DNA from: Margaritifera margaritifera
Taxonomy: Eukaryota; Mollusca; Bivalvia; Unionida; Margaritiferidae
Assembly: GCA_029931535.1 (NCBI GenBank)
Contig: JAQPZY010001664.1
Span: forward strand, 6,207,501-6,271,500
Length of the DNA: 64,000 nt
Reading direction: 5' to 3'
A program made the translations under genes and the position numbers. This document shows, piece by piece, positions 1 through 11,176 of this stretch (the first letter of the stretch is position 1; each line of letters begins with the position of its first letter). The notes beneath the pieces were generated by a model. The model searched no databases. It had not been told where the DNA came from and worked only from the letters and a program-made list of their open reading frames with translations.

Positions 1-2065
1 CACATCTTGACAGTCTAGTCTGACTGCAAAGTCTCTCTGCTGAATGGTGCTGAAGACTGATCTCAGTTTCTCCATTCTTTCTGAACTCAGGTGCCTAAAT
101 GTGTTGGCTGAGAGAGCTAAAATCTATGACCATTTAGAACTTTCCATTTGCCATGGGAACTAGGAAACATTTAGACTAAAATCCTGTTGAGTTCATGTTG
201 TGAATTATCTCTACTGCCATTTTTGTAAGGAGTGAATTTATTTCCTGCTGTAAAGCATTCAGTTTGGATAAGGCTCTCTTGTCATGTCTAGTATAGAGAG
301 CCCTTGACTGCAGTGGAGGTTTGAGGAAAATGATCTGGAAGCCTTATGAGATGATTTGCAAGACCCACAGGTCATCAGGGCAGAGTCTCTCCCATTTCAT
401 AGTAACCCCCCTCCCCCCCTTCACACCAAGATGCTGAAAAGGGGAAAAAGGGTGGCACAAGCATGGCATCATTTTGGAAGGCTGCTGGGGAGAGAAACTG
501 GTCTGAAAGCAGCCCTTCTCTTCCTATATCTTGAAATTTGTTGCTCTGGGAAAGTGGGCCCTAGCTGAGGATAAAGGCTTGGAGGAGGGATTCCCCATCA
601 GATGTGCCTTAGAGAGGTTCTTTCTACTTCACCGGTCCCATGAGAGGTTTGCATCTTTTCCTGACCTCTATGTGGCTGTAGAATAGGAGGTTGGAAGGAA
701 GCTGTCCTGTTGTGTACATGAGTCATGCAGGACACAGACTCTCAGGCATATCTTTTGGAGAGGTTGTCAATGGAAGGGTCTAGGGTACAGCCATCAAGAC
801 CAGGTCAAGCGTGAAGTCAATAGCTATGACACTGCAAACCTGTTTTTGTATGTTGAGAAAGAATTTCCAGTCATGCATTCTGAGCAAGGTTTCAACATTC
901 CCAGGCTGCAATACTAATGGCTGGTACTTTGGTGTAATACCAGCATTTGTTTTGTAAAAGGCCAAGTTGAAGTTATCTGGGAGTTGTCACTGTGAAAAGA
1001 AAGGCATGTGGATGTTTTGGTCTTGAAGTTACCCTTCAAAGCAGTGGAAGATATCAGCAACTCAACATGACTGTGATAACTGTTTGAAAGCAGGCTGGTC
1101 TTTCTTGGATAAGTGATTAATGGATGCAGCAATTCTGTAAGAGGTCATTGACAGCAGTGGGAAGTGGACATAACTCTAAAGACAGAAGCTGGAAGACTTC
1201 TTCAATGAATGCACAGACGACAGTCTTCCCTAGACACTGTCAGTTCAAACAGAGAAGATGGCACTTCCAAGCATACATTTTCAAAGTCAGAGGTGTGGGG
1301 TGACAATGAAGCTTCCTGACATGGTCATGATGACTGAGCTGGTAAAACAGGTAGTTTAGGATGATGAGTGAAGTTGGGAGTCAATTCATATTGAGACATG
1401 GTGATCTCCAGATGTTCACTTTGAGTGTCATCAAAAGTCTGTGGTTGGTACCAGGTGGCAAGGAATGGGGAATTGCTGTAATGGGGAACATAGCCATGAC
1501 TGGTGATGGACCTATCCTGTGCTGGTCTTGACAAGTCTAGTACACGATACTGTGGGAGACTAGTTCACTGAAATTGGTTCAGACTGCATAAGGCATCCAA
1601 AACAGAACTGGGGCTTGAAGTGGTGTGACTGGGTGCCTGAGAGTATCTTGAGTCTGTGACTGAGTATGCTGAGTAAACAGATCACTGTACCCACTACCGT
1701 TGGTAGAGGGTTTAGACTGAGACTGTGCCAGGGGTTGAGTTGACAAGGTCAGGGTCAGCTAACGTCTGATGCCAAGAACCTGTACTGGCATTCTAGGAAA
1801 TGATCACCATTGCCAGTACTGGGGTCTATATGTGGTAACTAGTCCATGTGGGCCACCACTCTGTGTTGGTACTTGGCAGGTAGTCTGTTCAGTACTGGTA
1901 TAATCTGGATGTGACACTGTGAGCAAAAGTGGAGCTGCTACAGCTGTGTGGGAGGTTCCAGATCTGAAAGACTGTTTGACCCTCTTAGGAACAGGGAATC
2001 TGAAGAAAGTACCCCCAATGTGGCATGCACCATACCTACTAGTAATGATGTACAAGTATTCCAAG
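1..2065 (-). pseudogene. DIRS-like retrotransposon fragment C: gag-like region and RT N-terminus, cut by window edge
   Basis: Several short minus-strand frames, broken by stops and shifts, read in order like a DIRS/tyrosine-recombinase retroelement. There is a Q/P/H-rich gag-like part (about 1300..2060, e.g. VSHPDYTSTEQTTCQVPTQS). An RT entry follows, with W-V-L-Q-I-I and LNALQQEINSLL at about 240..370, then K-C-F-L-V-P-M-A-N-G-K-F...V-I-D-F-S-S-L-S at about 120..200. At the window edge is FSTIQQRDFAVRLDCQDV, corresponding to the first catalytic Asp motif ('DLKDAY') of DIRS reverse transcriptases. The remaining RT and the recombinase would lie to the left of the window. Assignment is by recognised motifs only; the gag-like part could belong to something else. 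Confidence 0.6.
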
Positions 2066-2285
2066 TTTCATCACTTAATCTCAAATGACTTTAAAGGTAT
2101 GGAGTTGAAGGGAAAGTGTTACGAAAATTTAAAATAATGAGCTATGACCTTGACCCTGAAGATAGGGTTCCTATTGTGGTACATGACACATTTTAAGTAT
2201 ATCAAGTTTCATTTCTTACTCACAAACAGTTTTAAAGCTGTAGGACAGAAATGACAGATGGATGGAAATGCAGATACATGTACTA
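2066..2285. repeat. Degenerate dispersed satellite, 'caagtttcat' type
   Basis: Two imperfect units carry 'tccaagtttcatcacttaat' and 'atcaagtttcatttcttact', separated by a 'gaccttgaccctgaag' tract, and end in a GATGGATGG-like tail. These resemble the longer arrays at 38980..39920 and 22870..23830. No gene is seen. Confidence 0.45.
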
Positions 2286-2647
2286 TGTAGTCAAAAAGCA
2301 GGGTACAAAAAACATATGGAGTACAATTTCCTGATATGAGAAATCTATGAAGGATCTCTCAAACTGGTTAAAAGGCACAAAATGGTATTTGTGAGGCTTC
2401 TTGTGGTAGTATGCTGACCAGGTACAAGCATAAGTAGTAATTGATGATTGGCAAAATTTGGCACCAATTCCTATATCCAAAGTGAAACCACTCTCGTGTG
2501 ACTTTCATCTCAGAAAGCAGGCAACTAATAGACATAGCAAACATGTTTATTAGCTTGAAAGGGCTGAGTTTGCAAGGTAGTGGATTTTCTCCACATGTAT
2601 TAGAATCAGGTAATGTACTTGAAGAAGAAACATGAAGACAAAATTAC
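2286..2647. other. No gene recognised (downstream intron sequence)
   Basis: AT-rich sequence without a convincing exon, splice pair or repeat structure. It lies just after the donor of the last visible VPS13D exon, so it is probably intron. Confidence 0.4.
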
Positions 2648-2755
2648 CTCCATATTCCTGACTTTTTTTGATTGACTACCAACTGACTGGGGTTCCAAGT
2701 TTTCTTCATATATTTCCCAATCTTCTGCCTCCTTGCTGTGTATTCTGTTCACTTG
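2648..2755 (-). CDS. VPS13D: VPS13D-like exon (last visible)
   Basis: A GACAG acceptor, 108 nt (36 codons, phase 0 both ends) and a GTAATT donor on the minus strand. It reads QVNRIHSKEAEDWEIYEENL then EPQSVGSQSKKVRNME, a charged linker. It continues the frame of the 3375..3547 exon without a stop. The next exon, and hence the DH-like and pleckstrin-like C-terminus of the family, is not visible to the left and should lie outside the window. Confidence 0.78.
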
Positions 2756-2949
2756 CTGTCAAAGGAATAATATTATTATTATTATTATTATTGGAAGATT
2801 CTAATTACATTAATTAATGATTGTGGATTCAGAGCTCTTTTTGAACTTAGTTGTCTATTTTATACAAACACGTTGACTGGATAAATATTCAAGGCTTTCT
2901 TCCAGATGCAGATTTCTAATAGTTTAGGATTTTACATCTAAGATATAAA

Positions 2950-3140
2950 ACAAGAAATGTGTACATGGAACATGGATGCACCACAATAGTGCCTGAAAAC
3001 TGATCTAAACACCAAACTTAACCAAGGTTTGATGGATGGATGACTGAATGGATGACCAATGAGTGGAAGATTTATGGTAACACTACATGCCCTTCCACTG
3101 TCATGGTGGGTCATACAATTCTGTTTCATTCTAAAATATA
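2950..3140. repeat. Dispersed repeat with GGATGGATGA tract, copy 1
   Basis: The order 'acatggatgcaccacaatagtgcctgaaa', 'aaccaaggtttgatggatgg', then a 'ggtaaca...' tract and 'gtcatacaa' recurs at about 45630..45880. Both copies sit in VPS13D introns next to an exon. A (ATT)n run lies nearby at 2769..2792. Confidence 0.5.
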
Positions 3141-3374
3141 CAATCATCTCTCACTAAAATACCAGCATCTGTTCTAAAATCATTCTTGCAGGGTTAGTGA
3201 TACAAGAAATGAAGGCTTATGGATCCAGATGATTATAAATTTCAGCTTTCACTGGCTAGGTAACTAGTTGTTGTAAAATCATAATTCATCAAATTCTTTA
3301 AATTCTATAGTGTAAAATTAAGGCATAAGTCCTGTAGAATCATGATAAAAGGGCTTTCAGGAAAGGAATCTTAC

Positions 3375-3547
3375 CCTTTGCTGCACATCTGCTATCTGGA
3401 GCACTCTGATTGGTCCATCCATGATGACTCTGACTGACAAAACACCAGATCCTGGGGTGTGCTTCTCTTTTGACATTATCATGTGAGCGGGTATCTCCTC
3501 ATCAGGATTATTGATTAAAGGCCCTGGACCCAGCACAGCAATGGCAC
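3375..3547 (-). CDS. VPS13D: VPS13D-like exon after the beta-trefoil
   Basis: An ATATAG acceptor, 173 nt and a GTAAGA donor on the minus strand. After two bases of Gly it encodes 57 residues, AIAVLGPGPLINNPDEEIPA through SKEKHTPGSGVLSVRVIMDG to PIRVLQIADVQQR. The 'GVLSVRV..DGP.RVLQI.D' segment is the typical link from the SHR-BD/beta-trefoil block into the VPS13 C-terminal region. The intron before it (3548..20798, 17,251 bp) contains the gypsy LTR element, the pogo element and the LINE/Penelope remnant. Confidence 0.88.
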
Positions 3548-3660
3548 CTATATTAACAGAACCCCATTAATGCTTCTTCAAGTCTTACATGAATATCTGA
3601 CGAACTACAAAGACACCAATCTGCCGTCTCTTTTGTGGTTAAGGCCAATACAAACTAACT

Positions 3661-3710
3661 GTAGTGTATTTACAGATGTGTGTGTGTATATGTATATATA
3701 TATATATATA
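3661..3710. repeat. (TG)n/(TA)n microsatellite, left half
   Basis: TGTGTGTG followed by alternating TA up to 3710. The other half, TATATAT then (CA)n then (TA)n, is at 5554..5592. The pogo-type element has inserted inside this microsatellite at a TA. Confidence 0.85.
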
Positions 3711-5553
3711 CAGTGAAACTCCTCAAAACTGAACCCTCAGGATACAGGAATCCCCTCAAGACCGAATTTATTTTTTTTAGTCCCGAAATTTTCCTTCTAT
3801 AATATCACCATGTTTTCCCCAGTAAACCGAAACCCCTCAACTCTGAACACTGGAACAATTTTCGATCACAAATTTCAATTTTACCCTTAAAAATACCCCA
3901 TAAAAGCATAACTCTGTTGAAACTTGGAAATATATTTTAGCTGCTAAATTCCTGACACATGCTGGAACAGATTAATTATGGTTAACATGTGCTGTAGTAG
4001 TCTGAGCGATGAGACAAAGACCTGGAAACTGCCCCAAGGGCATCCGAGTTTAAAACAGCACTTAACACATGCACTAACACAGATTAGGGCTGACAATAGG
4101 CTAATCTGTAGTCACTGCACCATACAAAAGAGTCAACTTTTAAGGCTAATTACATGTAATAATAACTAAATGCTTATAGGTAAGCCAATTGAGAAAGACT
4201 ATGTTTATCTGCTGATTATCTAATTGTGATTGATGCTATTCATTTGGATACAAGATCAATAGAACATTGTTTGCTTGTTTAATTAAGTTAAATATCAGCG
4301 CTTTATTAACCAGCCATGTGGCTTCGCTTTTGATGCTCCACCGGCAGAGACCGACAATAAATGTCAGATTCACTCAAATGATTATGTTCTTGGACAATAC
4401 TACATCACACGGACCTGGACTACGTTTGAGTCACGTGATTTTGAAATTCCTACCAGCCAACACGACATCACATTTGCAGCCTTTTGACCAGGGCATAATT
4501 CGTGCATTCAAGGCTATATATCGGAAACATGGCTAAGATTAATTGTGCAGAGAGTGTTTAGTGAACTTTGTAAGCTAATTACTCTATTTTTAATGCTATC
4601 CACTGGATTTCAAAAGCCTGGTCAGAGACGACACCTGGTACAATCAAGAAGTGCTTTGAAGTTGCCAGCTTCCCTATTAATGAGGACAATGATAACATTA
4701 GTGAGGATGATGATGAAGATGATACTCCCATGGCTCGACTGGCTCATGAATTACGACTGGACATTGACCCTGAGCACCTATGTCATTTTGACAACGATGT
4801 TCCTGTTGAGGATAATTCCAATGACTGGGAGAGCGAACTTGTTTCACAGTTTCGTGAAAGCAATCAGGCCAATGATGAAAGCGATGAATATGATAATGAC
4901 AATGTATGTTCTGAGCCGGCAGTGATATGACATACCCCGAAATTTTAGAGCTAATAAAGAGATTAAAAACTTTTGCGATTGCAAAGGATGACCGTTATTT
5001 GGCTGTGGCACAAGAAATGGAGTAATTAACACAAGCTACATTAGTGAAAGAACAATGTAAGAAACAACAGACAATGCTCCATGCCTTCTTCAAGCCAGGC
5101 TCTTGAACTGTGAACATTATGAATTATACGGACTATTTACATATTGTGGAGTATCACTCATAATTCCATTGGACTTATAGTAAAGTTATAAAAGTACTGT
5201 ATTTCATTCCTCATATGTTTCTTGTGACGAGGACTGTATTTCTATGTGGAGCAACTGTATTTATTCCCATGAAATGATACAATTTTTGGTAGGAATGTAT
5301 ATTGCTCAGCTAATTCTTCATTAAATGCATGTATTAAAAATAAAATAAAAAAAATAACAGCTTTCTTAAATTTTTTCACTTTTACACACACAGACACTTA
5401 TGCTTTCGTAATTGCATTCTCTCTCTCTCTCTCCACATAAGAGCTCAGAAAGAGATTTTATTTTCACATCTGCAAAAGCCTCAGTAAACCAAAAACATCT
5501 CAAAAGAGGAAAAAAAATCAGGTCAGGGTGTTCAGTTTTGAGGAGTTTCACTG
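3711..5553 (+). mobile_element. pogo/Tigger-type (IS630-Tc1-mariner superfamily) DNA transposon, internally decayed
   Basis: The 1,843-bp element has terminal inverted repeats identical over 24 bp, starting CAGTGAAACTCCTCAAAACT at 3711 and ending with its complement at 5553. It is flanked by TA on both sides, the target duplication of this superfamily. Inside is a broken plus-strand transposase (4267..5105). The sharp ends and perfect terminal repeats suggest a fairly recent insertion of an already defective copy. Confidence 0.9.
4267..5105 (+). pseudogene. Broken pogo/Tigger DDE transposase, C-terminal half
   Basis: The frame at 4267..4536 carries the DDE core motifs MFLDNTTSHGPG (second catalytic Asp) and FLPANTTSHLQPFDQGIIRA (third Asp region), diagnostic of Tigger/Jerky DDE_1 transposases. 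It then stops at 4536, and the coding sense resumes in other frames. About 4590..4930 encodes 'WISKAW...TIKKCFEVASFPINED' and an acidic tail (NISEDDDEDDTPMARLAHEL). A final shift leads to YPEILELIKRL ... HAFFKPGS, stopping at 5105. The N-terminal helix-turn-helix half and the first catalytic Asp are missing. At least two frameshifts, so inactive. Confidence 0.8.
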
Positions 5554-5593
5554 TATATATTTACACACACACACACATGTATATATATATACA

Positions 5594-5959
5594 AATCATA
5601 TGGTGAATAACAGTCCTTTCAACTTTCAAGTGCACTGGATCTGGCAAGGGATTGTATGTGTCAGGGATTGATTAAGATAAATGACAATGAACAGTGCAAA
5701 ACTATTTTTTTTTAAATCTGACTAAGTGCTTTAGGCTCTCATTGAGTCCTTGTCAAAAGCAATTACAAAACAGAAACAAAACAAGGCAAACAATGAACAC
5801 AAATTTATTTATTATGTGATACAATCATGATACATACTGTATCAAAGACAATTATCGTGATATGTATCATGATACAGCATGGACGGTGATAACCAGCTCT
5901 ACAACAAAAAACCACTTGATCAGTTTGGCTTAATCCCTAATTAATATTATTTCCTAAAA
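5594..5959. other. Intronic sequence with hAT-end-like fragment
   Basis: No gene. At about 5800..5890 a run of 'atgatacatac', 'cgtgatatgtatcatgatac' and 'ggtgataac' resembles the subterminal GATACA-type repeats of the hAT element at 28296..29610. It may be a decayed end of a related copy. Confidence 0.35.
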
Positions 5960-6172
5960 AAATAAGTTACTGAAATGGCATCAAGAAGTGTTTTAATGAA
6001 AAACCCATGTCACCATTCATGCATGAGGAAAAGTAAAAAGATTTTTTGAGATGGTTATTGTGCCATTTTGGAGGTCAGATGAGTTATCAGATTTTTATTA
6101 AACTGGCTACATATTGCTATAGTGTTTTAGTGAAAACCCTACACTGATACAACTGTCAGTTCAGGAGAATAT
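5960..6172. repeat. ~145-bp satellite family R1, left of the LTR element
   Basis: Units of the type 'aagtcttttagtgaaaaccc' / 'atgtca..atgaccatccatt' / 'gagatggccac..ggtggccatattggatgtc'. The array continues after the LTR element at 12763. The flanking 4-bp ATAT lies in the 'gatatgaccat' part of a unit, showing the retrotransposon landed inside this array. Confidence 0.8.
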
Positions 6173-6925
6173 TGTTACGACTCTATGGTCTAAGAAAAAT
6201 GTAACAGAAAGAAAGTGAAACCAACAAATCAAGTAAAAAATCAACAAGCAATTTATTACTAGATAATTAAAATGAAAAATCAAAAGGTCACTTACAGTAA
6301 TGTGTTTTGAAATCCTAATAATCCAATAAGAATGATTGTTCTAATCACAAGTCCTAAATATAGAATGTTCCGAATTCACGGCTGTGTCCTTGAATGTTAT
6401 GATGTACTAATGGTCTCCAAAGTCCTGATGTACTAGAAATCTTGATGTGCTGATGTCAAAATGAAGTATTCCAAAATCTCTGAATAAGTTCAGTTAAATT
6501 CCAAAATCATTAATTAAAAATCCAAAATCCAAAAGTTTATGAGCACTGTTATAATCCAATGAATATTTAAAATAATTCCTCTCTTAGAATTTGGAATGAA
6601 TTTTCACAACTGTAATAGCTCTTTACAAGACTGATGGTAATGTCAAAACTGAATAAATGTCCACCAAACATGGTATATATAAAGATTGGTCACATGACAG
6701 AATGTTCTAGAATGTGTGTCATCTTAATGGAATTTTACTTGTAAACAAAAATTCAACCTTGACCTTCAAATTGAGAAAACATATTGATCAAAACAACCTA
6801 ATTCAAGGACACTAGTTAAACATGTTTTTCCTGATAAACATAAAGATGTAAGCAAATATTAAAGTGAAGAAACATTTATAATTTCCTAAAATATTTATAA
6901 TATTATATAAACATCATACATAACA
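6173..6925 (-). repeat. 3' LTR of the gypsy element
   Basis: 753 bp, TG...CA ends on either strand. It differs from the 5' LTR at only two positions that I found by eye: 'cagaaagaaag' versus 'cagaaggaaag' near one end and 'aaaatattt' versus 'aaaatgttt' near the other. Confidence 0.95.
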
Positions 6926-6934
6926 CCTCCCTTC
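6926..6934 (-). other. Polypurine tract
   Basis: On the minus strand GAAGGGAGG directly abuts the 3' LTR, the expected plus-strand primer position. Confidence 0.8.
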
Positions 6935-7063
6935 ATAAAGAAAAAGAAAGATTTATATAATAAAGCTTTCTTTTGAATATACATCTAATACTATAATAAC
7001 CAAAATTACATAAGAACATGTTTTATGATACTGGACTTAATTACATCAAGCAATATTACATTT

Positions 7064-10000
7064 CTAGGCACGTGAGAGTGCATCTGCAATCTCATTGTCT
7101 TTTCCCCTGATGTGTTTGATGTCAATGTTATATTCTTGCAATATCAAACTCCATCTCAACAATCTCCGATTTTTATCTTTCATTTTGTTGATGAAAGTAA
7201 GGGGATTGTGATCACTGTACACAATAATTGGAGAAAGAGCTGAGGTGACATACACTTAAAAATGCTGTAAAGCCAATATCAAAGCCAAACATTCCTTCTC
7301 AATTGTGGAATAATTTTTCTGGTGCTTGTTTAGTTTTTTAGAAAAATAACACACAGGGTGATCCACACCACTTTTGTCTTCCTGAATCAATTCTCCACCA
7401 ACCCCTACATCACTTGCATCAACAGATAATTTAAATGATTGGCTAAAATTTGGTGCAGAAAGAACTGGTGCATTCTTAAGCATGGCCTTTAACTTGTCAA
7501 AAGATTCCTGACACTTGTCAGACCAATGAAATTTGGTTTTCTTACTCAATAAACTTGTCAAAGGTTCAGCAATTTTGGAAAAATTGGAACAAAATTTACG
7601 ATAATATCCAGCCATACCTAGAAATCGCATCAGTTGCTTTTTACAAATTGGAACTTGAAATTCAGAGATAGCTTTGACCTTAGCTTCTATAGGTTTAACT
7701 TGACCTTGTCCCACAATATGTCCTAAAAATGTGACACAAGCATGGCAAAACTCACTTTTGCTCAAATTAATTGTCAGATTCGCATCGCTGAGTCGATCAA
7801 AGAATTTTCGAATGGTTTCCAAATGATCTTCCCAGGTGTTGTTGTAGATAATGACGTCATCGATATAAGCGTCACAATTATCAAGACCAAATGTTATCAT
7901 GTTCATCAGACGTTGAAACGTTGCAGGCGAATTTTTCATTCCAAACGGCATGACTTTATATTGATAAAGTCCATCTGGAGTTACAAATGCTGAAATTTCT
8001 TTTGCCCTTTCCGTCAGTGGAATTTGCCAGAATCCTTTTAAAAGGTCAAACTTGGTGACATATTCCGCATTTCCAATTTTATCAATGCAATCGTCCATTC
8101 TTGGGATTGGAAATGAATCAGTTTTGGTGACACTGTTGACTTTTCTATAGTCAGTACACATACGGAATGTATTATCTGGCTTGGGAACAAGAATACATGG
8201 TGAACTCCAGTTACTTTTACTTGGTTCTATGAAATCATTCTCCAGTAGATACTGAATTTCTTTCTTCAAATAGTTCTGTTTGAGAGGATTCATCCTATAA
8301 GGATGCTGTTTCACAGGCGCAGAATCTACAATGTCAACGTCATGATAAATTTTACTTGTTCGTGTTGGAACATCAGGAAACAAGTGCTCATAGTCATGTA
8401 ATAGCTGTTCTAGTTCATTTCTTTCCTGTTGTTGTAGATGTAAAAGTTTCTGGTCTAGGTTGTTCAATATTTCTGAATTCCGAAGATTGGTTATACCAGA
8501 GTCACTATAGTCTGATTGTATTCCATCGTTGATATCTTCACTGTGTGGGACAGGTACAACTAAATTAACAGAATAATTAGCTGGGCTATCTCTGTCAAAA
8601 TATTCCTTTAACATATTTATATGACAAAGTTGTTTCTGTTTCCGTCTCCCAGGAGTGTTAATGATATAATTTAAGTCATTTACTTTCTTTTCAACGGTAT
8701 AAGGACCAAAAAATTTAGCCTGAAGAGGATTCTGAGGTATGGGAAAGAGAGCCAGAACTTTGTCACCAGGTTTAAAACTCCTTTCCTGTGAATTTCTGTC
8801 ATACCTTAATTTCATATTTGACTGAGTAGTGTGAAGATTAGTTCTTGCTACTTCACAGGCCTTTGACAACTTGTATTTGAAATCAGAGACATAATCAAGA
8901 AGATTAATCTTTGAATCTTCATTTGAAAGAAGTTTCTCTTTCAATAATTTCAATGGTCCACGGACAGTATGACCAAAAACAAAGGGACTAAAACCCAACG
9001 ACTCTTGAACTGATTCCCTAACAGCAAACAACAACAAATGAACACCCTCGTCCCAATCCTTTTCTGTATCAAAGCAATATGATCGAATCATATTCTTCAA
9101 AGTTTGATGAAATCTTTCCAAAGCACCTTGACTTTCAGGGTGATAGGCAGAAGATTTAAACTGTTGGATGCCTAGTTCATGCATAACTTGCTGGAAAATT
9201 CCAGACATAAAATTTGACCCTTGATCCGACTGGACAGATTTGGGAAGGCCAACAAGTGTAAAAAACTTCACCAAAGCTTTCACAATAGTTTTAGTTTTTA
9301 TATTTCTCAGAGGAATTGCCTCTGGAAATCTTGTAGATGTACACATGATGGTCAACAAGTATTGGTTGCCTAACTTGGTTTTAGGTAAAGGACCAACACA
9401 GTCTACTATTATTCTACTAAATGGTTCATCAAATGCAGGAATAGGTTGCAGATGAGCCTTAGGTATATTCTGATTGGGTTTTCCTACCATTTGACAAGTG
9501 TGACAAGATCTGCAGTATTTAGAAACATCACTTTTGAGTTTCGGCCAATAAAAATGATTCAAGATCTTGTGATAAGTCTTACGGACTCCTAAATGACCAG
9601 CCAAAGGAGTTTCATGGGCTAAATTAAGAATTTCCTGTCGATATGACTTAGGAACAACAATTTGATAGCTCACTGACCACTCGTCACCAGCGGGTACATC
9701 AGGTGGTCTCCATTTCCTCATAAGGACCCCATTTTTCACAAAGTAACACACTGGAACTTGTGTGGCTTCAGTTTCACTAATAGCCCTCTGAAACAAACAA
9801 GATATCTCGGGATCTTGCTCCTGTTCAACGACAAGGGATTGTCGTTTGTCATCCTGATTAGAACAAAGAGAATGAGTTGCCAAAAGAGGATCACTGTGAT
9901 CAATACCATTTGATTGATCAATACCTGAGGAAAAAGTGACCTCATCAAAAGACTGACCAATACATGTGTCAGCTAAAGGAATAATATCCTGATCAACATC

Positions 10001-11173
10001 AATCTCAAGAGCTCTTTTTGCCATAGCTCTAGTAACTGCACAAGCAGGGTACAAATCAGGGATTTCAGTTTCGACAGGATCAACTTTCTGATCCAAACAA
10101 GGCTTGTCAGTTACAAGTGGATTAACCACAACCTTATCTCCAGCTAGGTCATTGCCTAGTAATAAATGAACACCCTCTATGGGTAAAGAAGTCACTGCCC
10201 CAACAGTCACAGGTCCAGAAACTAAGTCTGATGCCAAATTTACACAATGGAGAGGAACATTTACAAAGCCGCACTCTACTCCCTGAACAAGAACACTTTC
10301 ATTTGAAGAAGACTCCTCAGACAAAGGCAAAGTACCTGACAATAAAAGACTCTGAGAAGCTCCAGTGTCCCTTAATATTTTAATTGGGATAGGCTTGGCA
10401 GAATCACCAATAAGTGATATAGAACCTTCTGACATGAATGGTTCATAAACCTCCAAAATCGAATCAGACTGGGATTTGTTTGACCCAACAAATGTATTGC
10501 TTTCAATACAAGACCGTGACCTTGACCTCGTAGAAATAAGAGCATTTGGAAAAGCTCTGTCTTTTCTCTGTTGCTTATTTTTCAACTTGAAGCAATCAGA
10601 AATAACGTGCCCTTTCGTTTTACAATAAGTGCACGTAGGAAGAGATAAGGATTTCTGATCAGTCTTATCAGATGTTTGATTCCTAACAGTTGTGCTGTTG
10701 TGAAATTTGGAAGTACTCGAATGAGATTGAAATGGTTTTTTACCAGAAAACTGCTGAGAGGACGACTTATTGCCAAATGAAATTTTGTGAGTCAAGGAAT
10801 AATCATCAGCCATACGAGCAGCATTTTCCAAAGTTTCCACATTCTGCTCGTCAAGATAGGTTTTAACATCACTATGGATGCACCTCTTGAACTCTTCAAT
10901 TAATACGAGCTGTCTGAGGTTATCATAAGCTTGCTCAACTTTCTTGGCTGAGCACCACCTATCAAATAGTTGTTCTTTATCCCTTGCAAATTCGACATGA
11001 GTTTGTCCAGTTTCTTTTCTACAATTCCTAAACCTTTGTCGATATGCCTCTGGTACCAACTCATAAGCTTTCAAGATGTACTCCTTAACCACATCATAAT
11101 CAGTGCTTTGTTGTACTGACAGTGAAGTGTAGACTTCACGAGCTTTGCCAATAAGTACACTTTGTAATAACAA
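7064..11173 (-). pseudogene. gag C-terminus and pol (PR-IN-RT-RH) of the gypsy element, broken by one nonsense codon
   Basis: From the first Met after the gag stop, residues are: capsid end; CCHC zinc knuckle C181-x2-C184-x4-H189-x4-C194; aspartic protease D-T-G at 269-271; integrase HHCC finger (H520, H527, C557, C560) and core D591, D650, E686 (D-D-35-E); GPY motif F-F-G-P-Y at 821-825; RT about 955-1150 with D1043 and Y-I-D-D at 1103-1106; RNase H from V-D-A-S at 1251 and E1292. TAA at 7256..7258 interrupts RNase H after ALQHF, and sense resumes in the same frame (VYVTSALSPIIVYSDHNPL ... DNEIADALSR) to a natural stop at 7064. The TAA probably replaces a Glu codon. All catalytic residues are otherwise intact. 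Confidence 0.92.
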
Positions 11174-11176
11174 AGT

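Noticed and set aside
5412..5606. Open frame at the end of the pogo element
   Set aside because: Runs through the (CT)n tract, the terminal inverted repeat and the flanking (CA)n/(TA)n microsatellite, so not coding.
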